A stretch of DNA of 60,659 nucleotides from an uncultured Lentisphaerota bacterium (GTDB lineage Bacteria > Verrucomicrobiota > Kiritimatiellia > CAIQIC01): contig CAISWQ010000096.1 in assembly GCA_903889245.1 (NCBI GenBank), positions 1 through 60,659 on the forward strand. Direction: 5' to 3'. Under the pieces are notes generated by a model, which saw only the letters and a program-made list of their open reading frames with translations, had not been told where the DNA came from and searched no databases. The position numbers and the translations under genes are program-made. Shown one piece after another: positions 22,870 through 31,792 of this stretch. Each line of letters starts with the position of its first letter. The first letter of the stretch is position 1.

Positions 22870-25638
22870 TTACTTGCCGGCGATGGCCGCCTGGGCCGCC
22901 GCGAGGCGTGCGATCGGCACGCGATAGGGCGAGCAACTGACGTAGTTCAAGCCCACCTTGTAGCAGAACTTGACGCTGTTCGGGTCGCCGCCGTGTTCGC
23001 CGCAGATGCCGCACTTGAGCTCGGGCCGGGTCTCGCGACCGGCCTTCACCGCCAACTGCACGAGCTGGCCGACGCCGCCCTGATCTAGGGTCTGGAACGG
23101 GTCGGTCGGCAGAATCTTCTCGCCGAGGTAGGCGGGGAGGAACGTGCCAATATCGTCGCGGCTGAAGCCGAACGTCATCTGCGTGAGGTCGTTGGTGCCG
23201 AAGCTGAAGAACTCGGCGGTCTCCGCGATCTGGCCGGCGACAAGCGCCGCGCGCGGAATCTCGATCATCGTGCCGACCATGTACTTCACCTTGGACTTGC
23301 GGTCCTTGATGATCTTGTCGGCGGTCTCGCGGATGATCTTGGCGCAGAAGTCCACCTCGGCCTTGGTGCCGACGAGCGGAACCATGATTTCCGGGGCGAC
23401 CTTGATCTTCTTCTTTTCGACGTTGCACGCGGCTTCGATGATCGCCTGGGTCTGCATGACGCAGAGCTCCGGGTAGGTGATCGAGAGGCGGCAGCCGCGG
23501 TGGCCGAGCATCGGGTTCATCTCGTGCAGTTGCTTGACGCGCTGCGCGACGGTCTCGACGCTGACGCCGAGGCGCTGGGCCATCTCGGCCTGCGCGGGAC
23601 CATCGTGCGGGACGAACTCGTGCAGCGGCGGGTCAATCAGACGGATGGTGACGGGGTTGCCGTTCATCGCCGTGAAGATGCCCTCGAAGTCGCCGCGCTG
23701 CAGCGGGAGCAACTTGGCAAGCGCCTTCTCGCGGCCGGGCAGGTCGGCGGCGAGGATGAACTCGCGCACGGCCCAGATGCGGTCGCCTTCGAAGAACATG
23801 TGCTCGGTACGGCAGAGGCCGATGCCTTCCGCGCCGAAGTTGCGCGCGGCCTGCGCGTCCTTCGGAATGTCGGCGTTCGAGCGCACCTTCATCTTGCGGG
23901 CCTTGTCGGACCAGTCGGAGATGGTCTTATAGAGCTTGTAGATCGGGTGCTTGATCGCGTCCTTGTTGCCATGGACGACGCCGCTGACGACCGGGCTCGC
24001 CTCGGTGGGAATCTGGCCGAGGTAGACGTTGCCGTTCGAGCCGTTGAGGCTGATCCAGTCGCCGTCCTTCAGCGTAGTGCCGCCGCAGGTGATGGTCTTG
24101 GCTTTGTAGTTGATCTGCAGCGAGCTCGCGCCCGTGATGCAGCACTTACCCCAGCCGCGCGCGACGACGGCCGCGTGGCTCGTCATGCCGCCGGTGCTGG
24201 TCAGGATGCCCTGCGCCGCCCACATGCCGCCGACGTCCTCGGGGCTCGTCTCGTGGCGGACGAGGATCAGCTTCGCGCTGGCATTGTTCTTGATGATGTC
24301 CTCGGCCTCGTGGGCATCGAAGACGATCTGGCCGACGCCCGCGCCCGGGCCCGCGGGCAGGCCGGCGGTGAGCACGGCGGCCTTCTTCTCTTCCTTCACG
24401 TCGAAGATCGGGAAGAGGAGTTGCTCGAGGTCACCGCCGCTGACGGTCATGAGCGCCTGTTCCGGGGTCAGGACCTTATCCTGTGCCTTGCCGGTATAGA
24501 CGTCCTTGCCCGTCGCCATCTCGACCGCCCAGCGGACGCCGGCAAGGCCGGTGCGCTTGGCGTTACGGGTCTGGAGCATCCAGAGTTTGCCGCGCTCGAC
24601 GGTGAACTCGACGTCCTGCGGATACTTGTAGTGCTTCTCGAGCTTCTTCATGATCTCGTGCAACTGCACGCTCGCGGCCTTCCACAGCGGGTTGCTCTCG
24701 TTGACCATCTCGTCGAGATGCTTCGGGGTGCGGATGCCGGCGACGACGTCTTCGCCCTGCGCGTCAATCAGGTATTCGCCCATCGGCTTGGAGTCGCCCG
24801 TCGAACCATCGCGCGTGAAGGCGACGCCCGTGCCGGAGTCCTGGCCCATGTTGCCGAACACCATCGAGCAGATGTTGACCGCGGTGCCGATCATGCCGGT
24901 GATCTTGTTGATCTGGCGGTACTTCTCGGCGCGCTCGCTGTTCCACGAGCCGAACACGGCGTTAATCGAGAGGCGGAGCTGTTCCATCGCGTCTTGCGGG
25001 AACGGCTTCTTGACGTGCTCCTGATAAACGCGCTTATAGATGTCGACCAACTCCTTGAGCTGCGTCGCGGTCAGGTCGGTGTCTTCCTTCGCGCCGTATT
25101 TCTTCTTCAGCGCGCTCATCTCGTGTTCAAAGTGCTCGTGCTCGAGGCCGCTGGAGGGGCCCATCACCACGTCGCCGAACATGTCGATGAAGCGGCGGTA
25201 GCAATCCCAGCCGGTACGCTCGTTGCCGGTTTCCTTGATGAAACCGAGCACCGACTTGTCGTTGAGGCCGAGGTTGAGGACGGTGTCCATCATGCCGGGC
25301 ATCGAGACCGCGGCGCCGGAGCGCACGCTGACGAGCAGGGGATTCTCGGGCGCGCCGAGCTTCTTGCCCATCATCTTCTCGAGCTGGCCGAGCTTGGCCT
25401 TGACCTGGTCCATCATGCCGGGGGCGTACTGGCCGCCATGCTTGCTGTAGTAGGCGCACGCCTCGGTGGAGATCGTGAAGCCCGGGGGCACCGGCAGGTT
25501 CGCGTTGGCCATCTCGGCCAAATTCGCGCCCTTGCCGCCGAGGACGGCCTTCATCGTCTGGTCGCCTTCGGTATTCTTCTTGCCGAAGCCGTAGAAAAAG
25601 ACGTACTGCTTCTTGGCACTCTTCGCTGCTTTAGCCAT
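22870..25638 (-). CDS. ppdK: Pyruvate, phosphate dikinase
   Basis: 922-aa cytosolic enzyme interconverting pyruvate/ATP/Pi and PEP/AMP/PPi. The N-terminal ATP-grasp part begins VFFYGFGKKNTEGDQTMKAVLGGKGANLAEM; the phosphohistidine domain has GGMTSHAAVVARGWGKCC; the C-terminal PEP/pyruvate barrel ends with CGICGEHGGDP and YVSCSPYRVPIARLAAAQAAI. Length matches the family. A clear promoter and AGGAG site precede ATG 25638. With the PDH operon in the same window it marks pyruvate as a central node, possibly with PPi-linked glycolysis. Confidence 0.97.
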   Translation of the reverse strand: MAKAAKSAKKQYVFFYGFGKKNTEGDQTMKAVLGGKGANLAEMANANLPVPPGFTISTEACAYYSKHGGQYAPGMMDQVKAKLGQLEKMMGKKLGAPENPLLVSVRSGAAVSMPGMMDTVLNLGLNDKSVLGFIKETGNERTGWDCYRRFIDMFGDVVMGPSSGLEHEHFEHEMSALKKKYGAKEDTDLTATQLKELVDIYKRVYQEHVKKPFPQDAMEQLRLSINAVFGSWNSERAEKYRQINKITGMIGTAVNICSMVFGNMGQDSGTGVAFTRDGSTGDSKPMGEYLIDAQGEDVVAGIRTPKHLDEMVNESNPLWKAASVQLHEIMKKLEKHYKYPQDVEFTVERGKLWMLQTRNAKRTGLAGVRWAVEMATGKDVYTGKAQDKVLTPEQALMTVSGGDLEQLLFPIFDVKEEKKAAVLTAGLPAGPGAGVGQIVFDAHEAEDIIKNNASAKLILVRHETSPEDVGGMWAAQGILTSTGGMTSHAAVVARGWGKCCITGASSLQINYKAKTITCGGTTLKDGDWISLNGSNGNVYLGQIPTEASPVVSGVVHGNKDAIKHPIYKLYKTISDWSDKARKMKVRSNADIPKDAQAARNFGAEGIGLCRTEHMFFEGDRIWAVREFILAADLPGREKALAKLLPLQRGDFEGIFTAMNGNPVTIRLIDPPLHEFVPHDGPAQAEMAQRLGVSVETVAQRVKQLHEMNPMLGHRGCRLSITYPELCVMQTQAIIEAACNVEKKKIKVAPEIMVPLVGTKAEVDFCAKIIRETADKIIKDRKSKVKYMVGTMIEIPRAALVAGQIAETAEFFSFGTNDLTQMTFGFSRDDIGTFLPAYLGEKILPTDPFQTLDQGGVGQLVQLAVKAGRETRPELKCGICGEHGGDPNSVKFCYKVGLNYVSCSPYRVPIARLAAAQAAIAGK

Positions 25639-25697
25639 GATTCACTCCTGTTTGGTTTGGCTTTTGTTAATTCAACACGGAACAAAAAACGGCGCGG

Positions 25698-25726
25698 ATG
25701 TTAGGCCCCGCCCCCCTTGGTGTCAA
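25698..25726 (-). promoter_or_regulatory. Promoter of ppdK
   Basis: On the minus strand TTGACA (25726-25721), 17-bp spacer, TAACAT (25703-25698). The leader to ATG 25638 would be about 50 nt. Confidence 0.78.
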
Positions 25727-25752
25727 GCAACTCCGCCATGCGTTTTCGACCG

Positions 25753-25804
25753 GTTTTCCAAGCCTCGGGAAAAACCTGCGGAAACCTTTCCAAACCCTGG
25801 AAAA
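25753..25804. repeat. Phased palindrome, 2 copies upstream of leuC
   Basis: CC at 25758 and 25790, 32 bp apart, in the divergent ppdK-leuC gap. Their centres lie at about -62 and -94 from the expected leuC start. Confidence 0.88.
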
Positions 25805-25822
25805 CCGGCCTTATGGTTGGTG

Positions 25823-25850
25823 TTGCGCCCGCGGCGGGGCGTGGTGTATT
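25823..25850 (+). promoter_or_regulatory. Candidate leuC promoter, near-leaderless
   Basis: TTGCGC (25823-25828), 16-bp spacer, TGTATT (25845-25850). The same -35 and spacing occur at rhaB. ATG 25863 is 12 nt past the -10, so the leader would be about 6 nt, and no Shine-Dalgarno is present. Confidence 0.55.
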
Positions 25851-25862
25851 TTCCCGCCCGCC

Positions 25863-27263
25863 ATGAAAGAAACGCTTTACGACAAAATCTGGAAGCGCCA
25901 CGTCGTCGCCGAGCTCGGCGCGGGCTGGACGCTGCTCTTCATTGACCGCCAGCTCGTCCACGAGGTCACCAGCCCGCAGGCCTTCGACGGCCTGCGCCTG
26001 GCCGGCCGCAAGGTCCGCCACCCGGAGTTGACCTTCGCGACGCTGGACCACAACGTCCCGACCGACGACCAGACCGTGATCCGCGACCCGGTGGCTAAGG
26101 CACAGATCGAGGCGCTGCGGAAAAATTGCCGGGAGTTCGGCATCCGCCTGTTCGACATCGGCACGCAGGACCTCGGCGTGGTGCATATCGTCGGCCCCGA
26201 GCTGGGCATCACGCTGCCGGGCACGACGGTGGTCTGCGGCGACTCGCACACGGCGACGCACGGCGCGTTCGGCGCGCTCGCGCACGGCATCGGCACGAGC
26301 GAGGTCGAGCACGTGCTCGCGACGCAGACGCTGCGCCAGAAAAAATTCAAGACGTTCCGCGTCGAGTACGCCGGCCGCCTCCAGCCGCACGTGACCTCGA
26401 AGGACATGGTGCTCAAGCTGATCGGCGAGATCGGCACCGCCGGCGGCACGGGCTGCGTGCTCGAGTTCACCGGCGCGGCGGTCCGCGCGCTCTCGATGGA
26501 GGCGCGCATGACGATCTGCAACATGGCCATCGAGGCCGGCGCGCGCGCGGGCCTGATCGCGCCCGACGAGACGACGTTCCAGTACATCGCCACCGGCGAC
26601 CGGCCGTTCGCGCCGCGCGGCGCCGCGCTCGACAAGGCCATCGCCGATTGGAAGGCCCTCGCGACTGACCCTGACGCCACGTTCGAGCGCACACTCACCC
26701 TTGACTGCGACCGGCTCGTGCCGCAAGTCACGTGGGGCACGAGCCCCGGCATGGTGACGGATGTCACCGGCGTTGTGCCGCAGCCCGACGCGGTGCGCGG
26801 ATACAGCCGCGCCGACGTCGAGGCCGCGCTCGCCTACATGGGCCTGAAGCCCGGCATGAAGATCACCGACATCAAGCTCGATACCGTTTTCATCGGCAGT
26901 TGCACGAACGGCCGCATCGAGGATTTCCGCCAGGCCGCCGCCGTGTTCAAGGGCCGCCAGGTCGCCGCCGGCGTCCGCGCGCTGATCGTCCCCGGCTCCG
27001 CGCGCGTCAAGGCGCAGGCCGAGGCCGAGGGGCTCGACAAGCTTTTCACCGCCGCCGGCTGTGAGTGGCGCTACGCGGGTTGCAGCATGTGCCTCGCGAT
27101 GAACCCCGACCAACTCCGGCCCGGCGAGCGCTGTGCCGCGACCTCGAACCGCAATTTCGAGGGACGCCAGGGCAAGGGCGGCCGCACGCATCTCGTCGGC
27201 CCCTCGATGGCCGCCGCCGCCGCCGTCGCCGGACATTTTGTGGATATTCGTTCCTGGAAATAA
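25863..27263 (+). CDS. leuC: 3-isopropylmalate dehydratase large subunit
   Basis: 466 aa, starting [15 protein letters not shown] at ATG 25863. It isomerises 2- to 3-isopropylmalate with LeuD in leucine synthesis. The [4Fe-4S] ligands are Cys in [11 protein letters not shown] and the pair in [52 protein letters not shown] and the C-terminal [21 protein letters not shown] are diagnostic and favour LeuC over homoaconitase. Adjacent leuD is 88 bp downstream with a minisatellite between. Confidence 0.96.
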   Translation: MKETLYDKIWKRHVVAELGAGWTLLFIDRQLVHEVTSPQAFDGLRLAGRKVRHPELTFATLDHNVPTDDQTVIRDPVAKAQIEALRKNCREFGIRLFDIGTQDLGVVHIVGPELGITLPGTTVVCGDSHTATHGAFGALAHGIGTSEVEHVLATQTLRQKKFKTFRVEYAGRLQPHVTSKDMVLKLIGEIGTAGGTGCVLEFTGAAVRALSMEARMTICNMAIEAGARAGLIAPDETTFQYIATGDRPFAPRGAALDKAIADWKALATDPDATFERTLTLDCDRLVPQVTWGTSPGMVTDVTGVVPQPDAVRGYSRADVEAALAYMGLKPGMKITDIKLDTVFIGSCTNGRIEDFRQAAAVFKGRQVAAGVRALIVPGSARVKAQAEAEGLDKLFTAAGCEWRYAGCSMCLAMNPDQLRPGERCAATSNRNFEGRQGKGGRTHLVGPSMAAAAAVAGHFVDIRSWK

Positions 27264-27346
27264 ACCGCCAGGACGCCAAGGGCGCCAAGAAAAGATTTTG
27301 AATCGAAGGCGACAACTGACCAATGACCACTGACAACTGACGGTTA
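27264..27346. repeat. Minisatellite between leuC and leuD
   Basis: CGCCAGGACGCCAAGGGCGC-type unit followed by TGACCAATGACCACTGAC iterations. It interrupts an otherwise tight leuC-leuD pair. No promoter is obvious. Confidence 0.75.
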
Positions 27347-27351
27347 ACACC

Positions 27352-27993
27352 ATGAATCCATTCACCATCCACACCGGCATCGTCGTCCCCGTTGACCGCG
27401 CCAACATTGACACCGACGCGATCATCCCGAAGCAGTTCCTCAAGCTGATCGGCCGGACGGGCTTTGGCGAATTTCTCTTCAACGACTGGCGTTACCTTGA
27501 GAACGGCCAGCCGAACGGCGAGTTCACGCTCAACAAGCCGGCGTTCAAGGGCGCGACGATCCTCGTGGCGCGCAACAACTTCGGCTGTGGTTCCAGCCGC
27601 GAGCACGCGGTGTGGGCGGTGGCGCAATATGGCCTGCGCGTCGTCATCGCGCCGTGGCGCGGGGAGGGCGGCGAGCGCATCCCCGGCTTTGCCGATATCT
27701 TCCGCAACAACTGCGTGAAGAACGGCGTGCTGACGCTCGAACTCTCCGAAGCCGAGGTAGAGAAAATCTTCGGCCTCGTCAACGACCAGCCCGGCGTGCA
27801 GGCGACGGTGGATTTGCCCAAGCAGACGCTGACGTTGCACGGCAAGCCGGAGCAGGTCTTCCAGTTCGAGATTGATGCCGGCGTGAAGAACTACCTCCTG
27901 CGCGGCCTCGACGACATCGCGCTCACGCTCGAACACGAGGCGGCCATCGCCGCATTCGAGAAGCAGCACAACGTGCAACTCGCCACCGCATGA
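27352..27993 (+). CDS. leuD: 3-isopropylmalate dehydratase small subunit
   Basis: 213 aa. Swivelling domain partner of LeuC: PVDRANIDTDAIIPKQFLK near the N-terminus, then ILVARNNFGCGSSREHAVWA and the NNCVKNGVLTLEL block. It overlaps the following hydroxyacid dehydrogenase gene by 4 bp (ATGA), implying translational coupling. Confidence 0.96.
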   Translation: MNPFTIHTGIVVPVDRANIDTDAIIPKQFLKLIGRTGFGEFLFNDWRYLENGQPNGEFTLNKPAFKGATILVARNNFGCGSSREHAVWAVAQYGLRVVIAPWRGEGGERIPGFADIFRNNCVKNGVLTLELSEAEVEKIFGLVNDQPGVQATVDLPKQTLTLHGKPEQVFQFEIDAGVKNYLLRGLDDIALTLEHEAAIAAFEKQHNVQLATA

Positions 27994-28967
27994 AAATCGT
28001 CGTGCTCGATGGGCGGACGCTGAATCCCGGCGACTTGAGCTGGGACGGGTTCCGCGCCCTCGGCAAGCTCACCGTCTTTGACCGCACGCCGGCTGACGAT
28101 GTCCCGGCGCGCGCCGGCGACGCCGAGATCGTGCTGACCAACAAGACACCACTCAATCGCGAGACAATCCGCAAGCTCACGCACCTGCAGTACATCGGCG
28201 TGCTCGCCACCGGCTACAACGTCGTCAACGTCGCCGCCGCGGCCAAGCGCGGTATCGTCGTCACCAACGTCCCGGCCTACTCGACGGACTCGGTCGCCGA
28301 GCACGTCTTTGCGTTCCTGCTCGAACACGCGCGCCGGCTGAGTTTTCACGCGCACACCGTCCGCAAGGGTCGCTGGGGTGAGTCCCCTGATTTCTGCTAC
28401 TGGCTCCATCCGTTGACCGAGCTCGCCGGCAGCACCCTCGGCTTGGTCGGCTATGGTCATATCGGCAAGGCTGTCGCGCAGCGCGCGCTCGCGTTCGGAA
28501 TGCAGGTGCTTTGTCATACGCGTACGCCGCCCGCGGAGCCGGCCGCCGGCATCCGTTTCTGCGACCTCACCACCGTTTTCCGCGAGAGCGATATCGTCAG
28601 CCTGCACTGCCCGCTCGCGCCGGAGACCGAGAAGCTTGTCAACGCCGAGCGGCTTGCGCTGATGAAACCGGGCGCGCTACTTATCAACGTCGCGCGCGGC
28701 GGGCTGGTGGACGATGCTGCGCTCGCCGCCGCGCTCAATGCCGGGAAGATTGCCGGCGCGATGCTCGATGTGCTGACCGAGGAGCCCCCCATCGCCGAGC
28801 AGCCGCTGCTGCACGCGCGCAATTGCCTGATCACACCGCACCACGCCTGGGCCACGCGCGAGGCACGCACACGGCTGATAAACGTGGCGCTGGAAAATCT
28901 GAAGGCCTTCCTCGCCAAGCAGCCCCGGAATGTTGTTCACGCCGTCGAGACCCAGCCGGCCGCCTGA
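27990..28967 (+). CDS. D-isomer-specific 2-hydroxyacid dehydrogenase (glycerate dehydrogenase-like)
   Basis: 325 aa. Rossmann motif LGLVGYGHIGKAVAQ, catalytic Arg in INVARGGLVDD, Glu in LTEEPP and His in ITPHHAWATREAR. These place it in the D-2-hydroxyacid dehydrogenase family, nearest hydroxypyruvate/glycerate reductases (TGYNVVNVAAAAKRGIVVTNVPAYSTDSVAEH). It is coupled to leuD, where leuB (an unrelated decarboxylating enzyme) often sits. It cannot replace LeuB chemically without a separate decarboxylation, so its link with leucine synthesis is uncertain; 2-oxoacid or hydroxypyruvate reduction is likely. Confidence 0.9.
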   Translation: MKIVVLDGRTLNPGDLSWDGFRALGKLTVFDRTPADDVPARAGDAEIVLTNKTPLNRETIRKLTHLQYIGVLATGYNVVNVAAAAKRGIVVTNVPAYSTDSVAEHVFAFLLEHARRLSFHAHTVRKGRWGESPDFCYWLHPLTELAGSTLGLVGYGHIGKAVAQRALAFGMQVLCHTRTPPAEPAAGIRFCDLTTVFRESDIVSLHCPLAPETEKLVNAERLALMKPGALLINVARGGLVDDAALAAALNAGKIAGAMLDVLTEEPPIAEQPLLHARNCLITPHHAWATREARTRLINVALENLKAFLAKQPRNVVHAVETQPAA

Positions 28968-28970
28968 TGG

Positions 28971-29021
28971 TTTTCCAAGCCTTGGGAAAACCGGGGGCGG
29001 GCGTTTCCAATCCCTGGAAAA
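28971..29021. repeat. Phased palindrome, 2 copies
   Basis: CC at 28975 and 29007, 32 bp apart, between convergent gene ends and covering the whole gap. Confidence 0.88.
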
Positions 29022-29024
29022 CGA

Positions 29025-29435
29025 TCAGAGCTTGTGGAGCAGGTCGGCGAGCTTGATGACGAACTGGCCGTGGCCCTCGTGGATGTAGAGGCCGAGCTGC
29101 GCGATCAACGAGTAGGCGGCGGCAAACTGCGCGACGGCCAGCCCGGCGATGGTGAACTGGCTGATACTGATGACGCCGAGGCCGAACTGCGAGATGGTGA
29201 CGAGGCCGCACGCGAACTGGCCGATGGCGATGACGCCGCGCGCGACGACCGGCCTGCGGTTCGGGCGGTACTTGAACGAGACGTGGATCAGCGGCAGTCC
29301 GAGGACGGTGATCCCGGATTTATACTCGTAACCCCAGCCGTCCCATGTGGAGAGAGCCGGCCGGGGCGCGCCGCAGTGGGGACACGCCCTGGCCTGCTCG
29401 GAGATCAGATGCTGGCACTCGCGGCAGGGCTGCAT
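29025..29435 (-). CDS. Zinc-ribbon protein with five 10-residue hydrophobic repeats
   Basis: 136 aa. An N-terminal zinc ribbon has Cys4-x2-Cys7 and Cys18-x2-Cys21 (CRECQH, ACPHCG). After a linker, residues ~70-118 consist of a strict decad: GQFACGLVTI, SQFGLGVISI, SQFTIAGLAV, AQFAAAYSLI, AQLG. Each decad splits into two five-residue steps with an inward hydrophobic, reminiscent of pentapeptide-type or other beta-solenoids. No signal peptide; it could be membrane-associated because the repeat is apolar. Family not named with certainty. An AGGTGTC context precedes ATG. It lies 18 bp upstream (3' side) of the DUF1080 gene on the same strand. Confidence 0.7.
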   Translation of the reverse strand: MQPCRECQHLISEQARACPHCGAPRPALSTWDGWGYEYKSGITVLGLPLIHVSFKYRPNRRPVVARGVIAIGQFACGLVTISQFGLGVISISQFTIAGLAVAQFAAAYSLIAQLGLYIHEGHGQFVIKLADLLHKL

Positions 29436-29453
29436 ACGACACCTCCGGGCTGG

Positions 29454-30446
29454 TTACCGCACCACGGGCCGCAGCACCAGGTTACGGAACTCGATGCAGG
29501 TGTGGTCGCCCTGCAAATAGATCGGGCCGGGCTTGAACTCGTCGGAGGTCAGCGCGCCGCCGGTGCAGCCGATGATCGGCTGGTTATCAATGATCTTCTG
29601 GCCGTTGAGGATCACGGTGACGTGCCGGTTGACGAGCGTGATGGAGAGCGTCTGCCACTCGCCGGCGGGTTTTTCGGCGGAGCAGCACGGAGTGATGCGG
29701 CCGTAGAGCGCGCCCATGTTGTGGCAGTCCACCGGCTTGCCGTGGCTTTCGAGAATCTGGATTTCGTAGATGCCGCGCAGATAAACGCCGCTGTTGCTGC
29801 CAGCGGTCGGGCGCGCCTCGAGCGTGAGGTTGAAGTCCTCGAACTCGCGGTCGGTGCGGATGTTGCCGTAGTGGACGCCGGGCTTCTTCTCGACGCGGTT
29901 GATCAGTACGCCGTTCTCCACCAGCCAGCCGTTTGTCGCCTTCTCATTGAGCAGCCGCCAGCCGGTCAGGTCCTTGCCGTTGAAGAGCGCGATCGGCTCG
30001 CCGAACTTCACCTTGCCCAGGTCCGGGGCGGGGCCCGGCGCCGGGATGCGCTTGCCGCTGAACTCGGCCTTGCCGGTGACCTTGTCGGAGCCGACCTTCT
30101 GGCGCTCGGTGGTCAGGTTGATCACGTCGCCCGCCAGCTTGGCGCGGATGGTTTCGATCTCCTTCTCGGAGACTTCCTTGCCCGCCGCCTTGCGCTTGTT
30201 GGTGAATTCGCGCGTGACGATGAGCGTATCGCCCTCGACCTTGACGCTCTTGCAGTCGTTCGGGCTGCCGCCGCCCCACAGCAGGCTGCCCTTGAGTTGG
30301 CCATCCTTCTCGGAGATGCCGAGCCAGCCGGCGCCGCCGCTGGGGATGGCCAGCGCGAAGTTGCCGATGAACGGATTCTCGGCCGCGACGCAGCTCGCGG
30401 CGGCGAGCGCGACGGTGGCCAACAGGTTGCGAACTTGCGTGTGCAT
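29454..30446 (-). CDS. DUF1080 (3-keto-disaccharide hydrolase-like) secreted protein
   Basis: 330 aa starting at ATG 30446 after GAGGA; N-terminal signal MHTQVRNLLATVALAAASCVA. An N-terminal beta domain (~24-130) precedes DUF1080 (~150-330): EPIALFNGKDLTGWRL, NGWLVENGVLINR, FEDFNLTLEARPTAGSNSGVYLRGIYEIQILES and GPIYLQGDHTCIEFRNLVLRP. DUF1080 is a lectin-like sandwich; some members hydrolyse 3-keto glycosides. Together with Gfo/Idh/MocA and TIM-barrel genes upstream it may form a ketosugar route outside and inside the cell. Confidence 0.87.
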   Translation of the reverse strand: MHTQVRNLLATVALAAASCVAAENPFIGNFALAIPSGGAGWLGISEKDGQLKGSLLWGGGSPNDCKSVKVEGDTLIVTREFTNKRKAAGKEVSEKEIETIRAKLAGDVINLTTERQKVGSDKVTGKAEFSGKRIPAPGPAPDLGKVKFGEPIALFNGKDLTGWRLLNEKATNGWLVENGVLINRVEKKPGVHYGNIRTDREFEDFNLTLEARPTAGSNSGVYLRGIYEIQILESHGKPVDCHNMGALYGRITPCCSAEKPAGEWQTLSITLVNRHVTVILNGQKIIDNQPIIGCTGGALTSDEFKPGPIYLQGDHTCIEFRNLVLRPVVR

Positions 30447-30520
30447 CTGATGTCCTCGGGTTGGTTGTTGTGGAGAGAACGCGGTAAGGCTTGAAAAATT
30501 TTCGGTCGTCACGGAAAGAA

Positions 30521-30554
30521 AAACGGCGCAGCCCTGCGAAGGACTGCGCCGTTT
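30521..30554 (-). terminator. Intrinsic terminator after the Gfo/Idh/MocA gene
   Basis: Perfect 11-bp inverted repeat (AAACGGCGCAG at 30521-30531, complement at 30544-30554) with a 12-nt loop. On the minus strand the stem ends in TTT followed by TTCTTTCC. It lies 14 nt after the stop at 30568 and separates this gene from DUF1080. Confidence 0.82.
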
Positions 30555-30567
30555 CATTTTCAGCTCA

Positions 30568-31731
30568 TCAGACCTTCGGGAACTTGACCCACTTGGCGCC
30601 GAGCGCGGAGGATTTGACCACCGACTCGATGAAGGCCATGCCGGTCATGCCCTCCTTGACGCCCGGGAAGTCGAGTTCGAGCTCCGTGGGCTTGCGGCCG
30701 TCCAGCTTCGCGCGGATCGTGTCGGCGAAGTTGACGTAGTTGTTCGCGAATGCCTCGAGGAAGGCCTCGGGATGCCCGGACGGGATGCGTGTGGCGCGGC
30801 CGGCGGCGGCGCTCTTCGCGCCGATGTAGCCGTTGCCGCGGCGCCAGACCTGCACGGGGCCATCAATGACCTTCACGTAGAGGTAGTTCGGGTGCTCCTG
30901 GTGCCACTCGAGTGCCTTGTTCTCGCCATAGACCCAGATCGCGAGGCCGTTTTCCTCGCCGATGGAAACCTGGCTGGCGTGCAGGATGCCCTTGCAACCC
31001 TTGCTCCAGCGGACGAGGACGTTGCCATCGTCATCGAGCCGGCGGCCTTCGATGAAGGTCGTCAGGTCGGCGCACAGTTCCTCGATTTCCAACCCGGTGA
31101 TGTAGTGGGCCATGTTCTCGGCGTGCGTGCCGATGTCGCCCATGCAGCCGGCGGCGCCGCTCTGCTTCGGGTCGGTGCGCCACGAGGCCTGCTGCTGCCC
31201 GGTCTTCTCGATCGCGCGGACGAGCCAGCCCTGCGGATACTGCACGACGATCTTGTAGATCTTGCCGAGGTCGCCCTGCCGCACCATGTCGCGCGCGAGC
31301 TTGGCCATCGGGTAGCCGGGATAGTTGTGCATCAGGCCGAAGACCTTGCCGGACTTTTCGACGATCTTCTGCAGGTCCTTGGCTTCCTTGAGCGTCATCG
31401 TCATCGGCTTTTCGCACATGACGTTGAAGCCGGCCTGGAGGCACGCCTTCGCGATCGGGAAATGCCAGTTGTTCGGCGTGGTGACCGAGATGAAGTCCAC
31501 CTTGTCGTCGCGCTTGGATTCTTTTTCGAGCATCTGCTCGAAGTTGTCATAGGCGCGCGCCGGGTCGATGCAGAGCTGCTGGCCCATCTGGTGCGACAGT
31601 TTCGGATCAATGTGGAACGCGCCGGCGACGACCTCGATGCCGCCATCCATGCGCGCCGCCTTGCGGTGTACCTCGCCGATGAAGGCGCCCGGACCGCCGC
31701 CGACCATGCCCATACGCAGTTTACGATTCAT
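30568..31731 (-). CDS. Gfo/Idh/MocA-family oxidoreductase
   Basis: 387 aa, cytosolic, no signal peptide. N-terminal nucleotide motif GMVGGGPGAFIGEVH, catalytic NVMCEKPMTM (EKP) and a C-terminal substrate domain with GCMGDIGTHAENMAHYITG. Family members oxidise or reduce sugar hydroxyls with NAD(P)(H). AGGAG precedes ATG 31731. Directly downstream of a xylose-isomerase-like TIM-barrel gene on the same strand (61-bp gap), a pair repeated many times in PVC genomes and linked with 3-ketosugar or inositol-type metabolism. Confidence 0.92.
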   Translation of the reverse strand: MNRKLRMGMVGGGPGAFIGEVHRKAARMDGGIEVVAGAFHIDPKLSHQMGQQLCIDPARAYDNFEQMLEKESKRDDKVDFISVTTPNNWHFPIAKACLQAGFNVMCEKPMTMTLKEAKDLQKIVEKSGKVFGLMHNYPGYPMAKLARDMVRQGDLGKIYKIVVQYPQGWLVRAIEKTGQQQASWRTDPKQSGAAGCMGDIGTHAENMAHYITGLEIEELCADLTTFIEGRRLDDDGNVLVRWSKGCKGILHASQVSIGEENGLAIWVYGENKALEWHQEHPNYLYVKVIDGPVQVWRRGNGYIGAKSAAAGRATRIPSGHPEAFLEAFANNYVNFADTIRAKLDGRKPTELELDFPGVKEGMTGMAFIESVVKSSALGAKWVKFPKV

Positions 31732-31792
31732 GTTTTTCTCCTGTTAAAAGCGGACCGATCAGACGCATCCGTCCGATCGGTCCGATGCTTGA

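Noticed and set aside
23500-25704. 734-codon open frame on the plus strand
   Set aside because: Antisense to ppdK, low-complexity product without family features.
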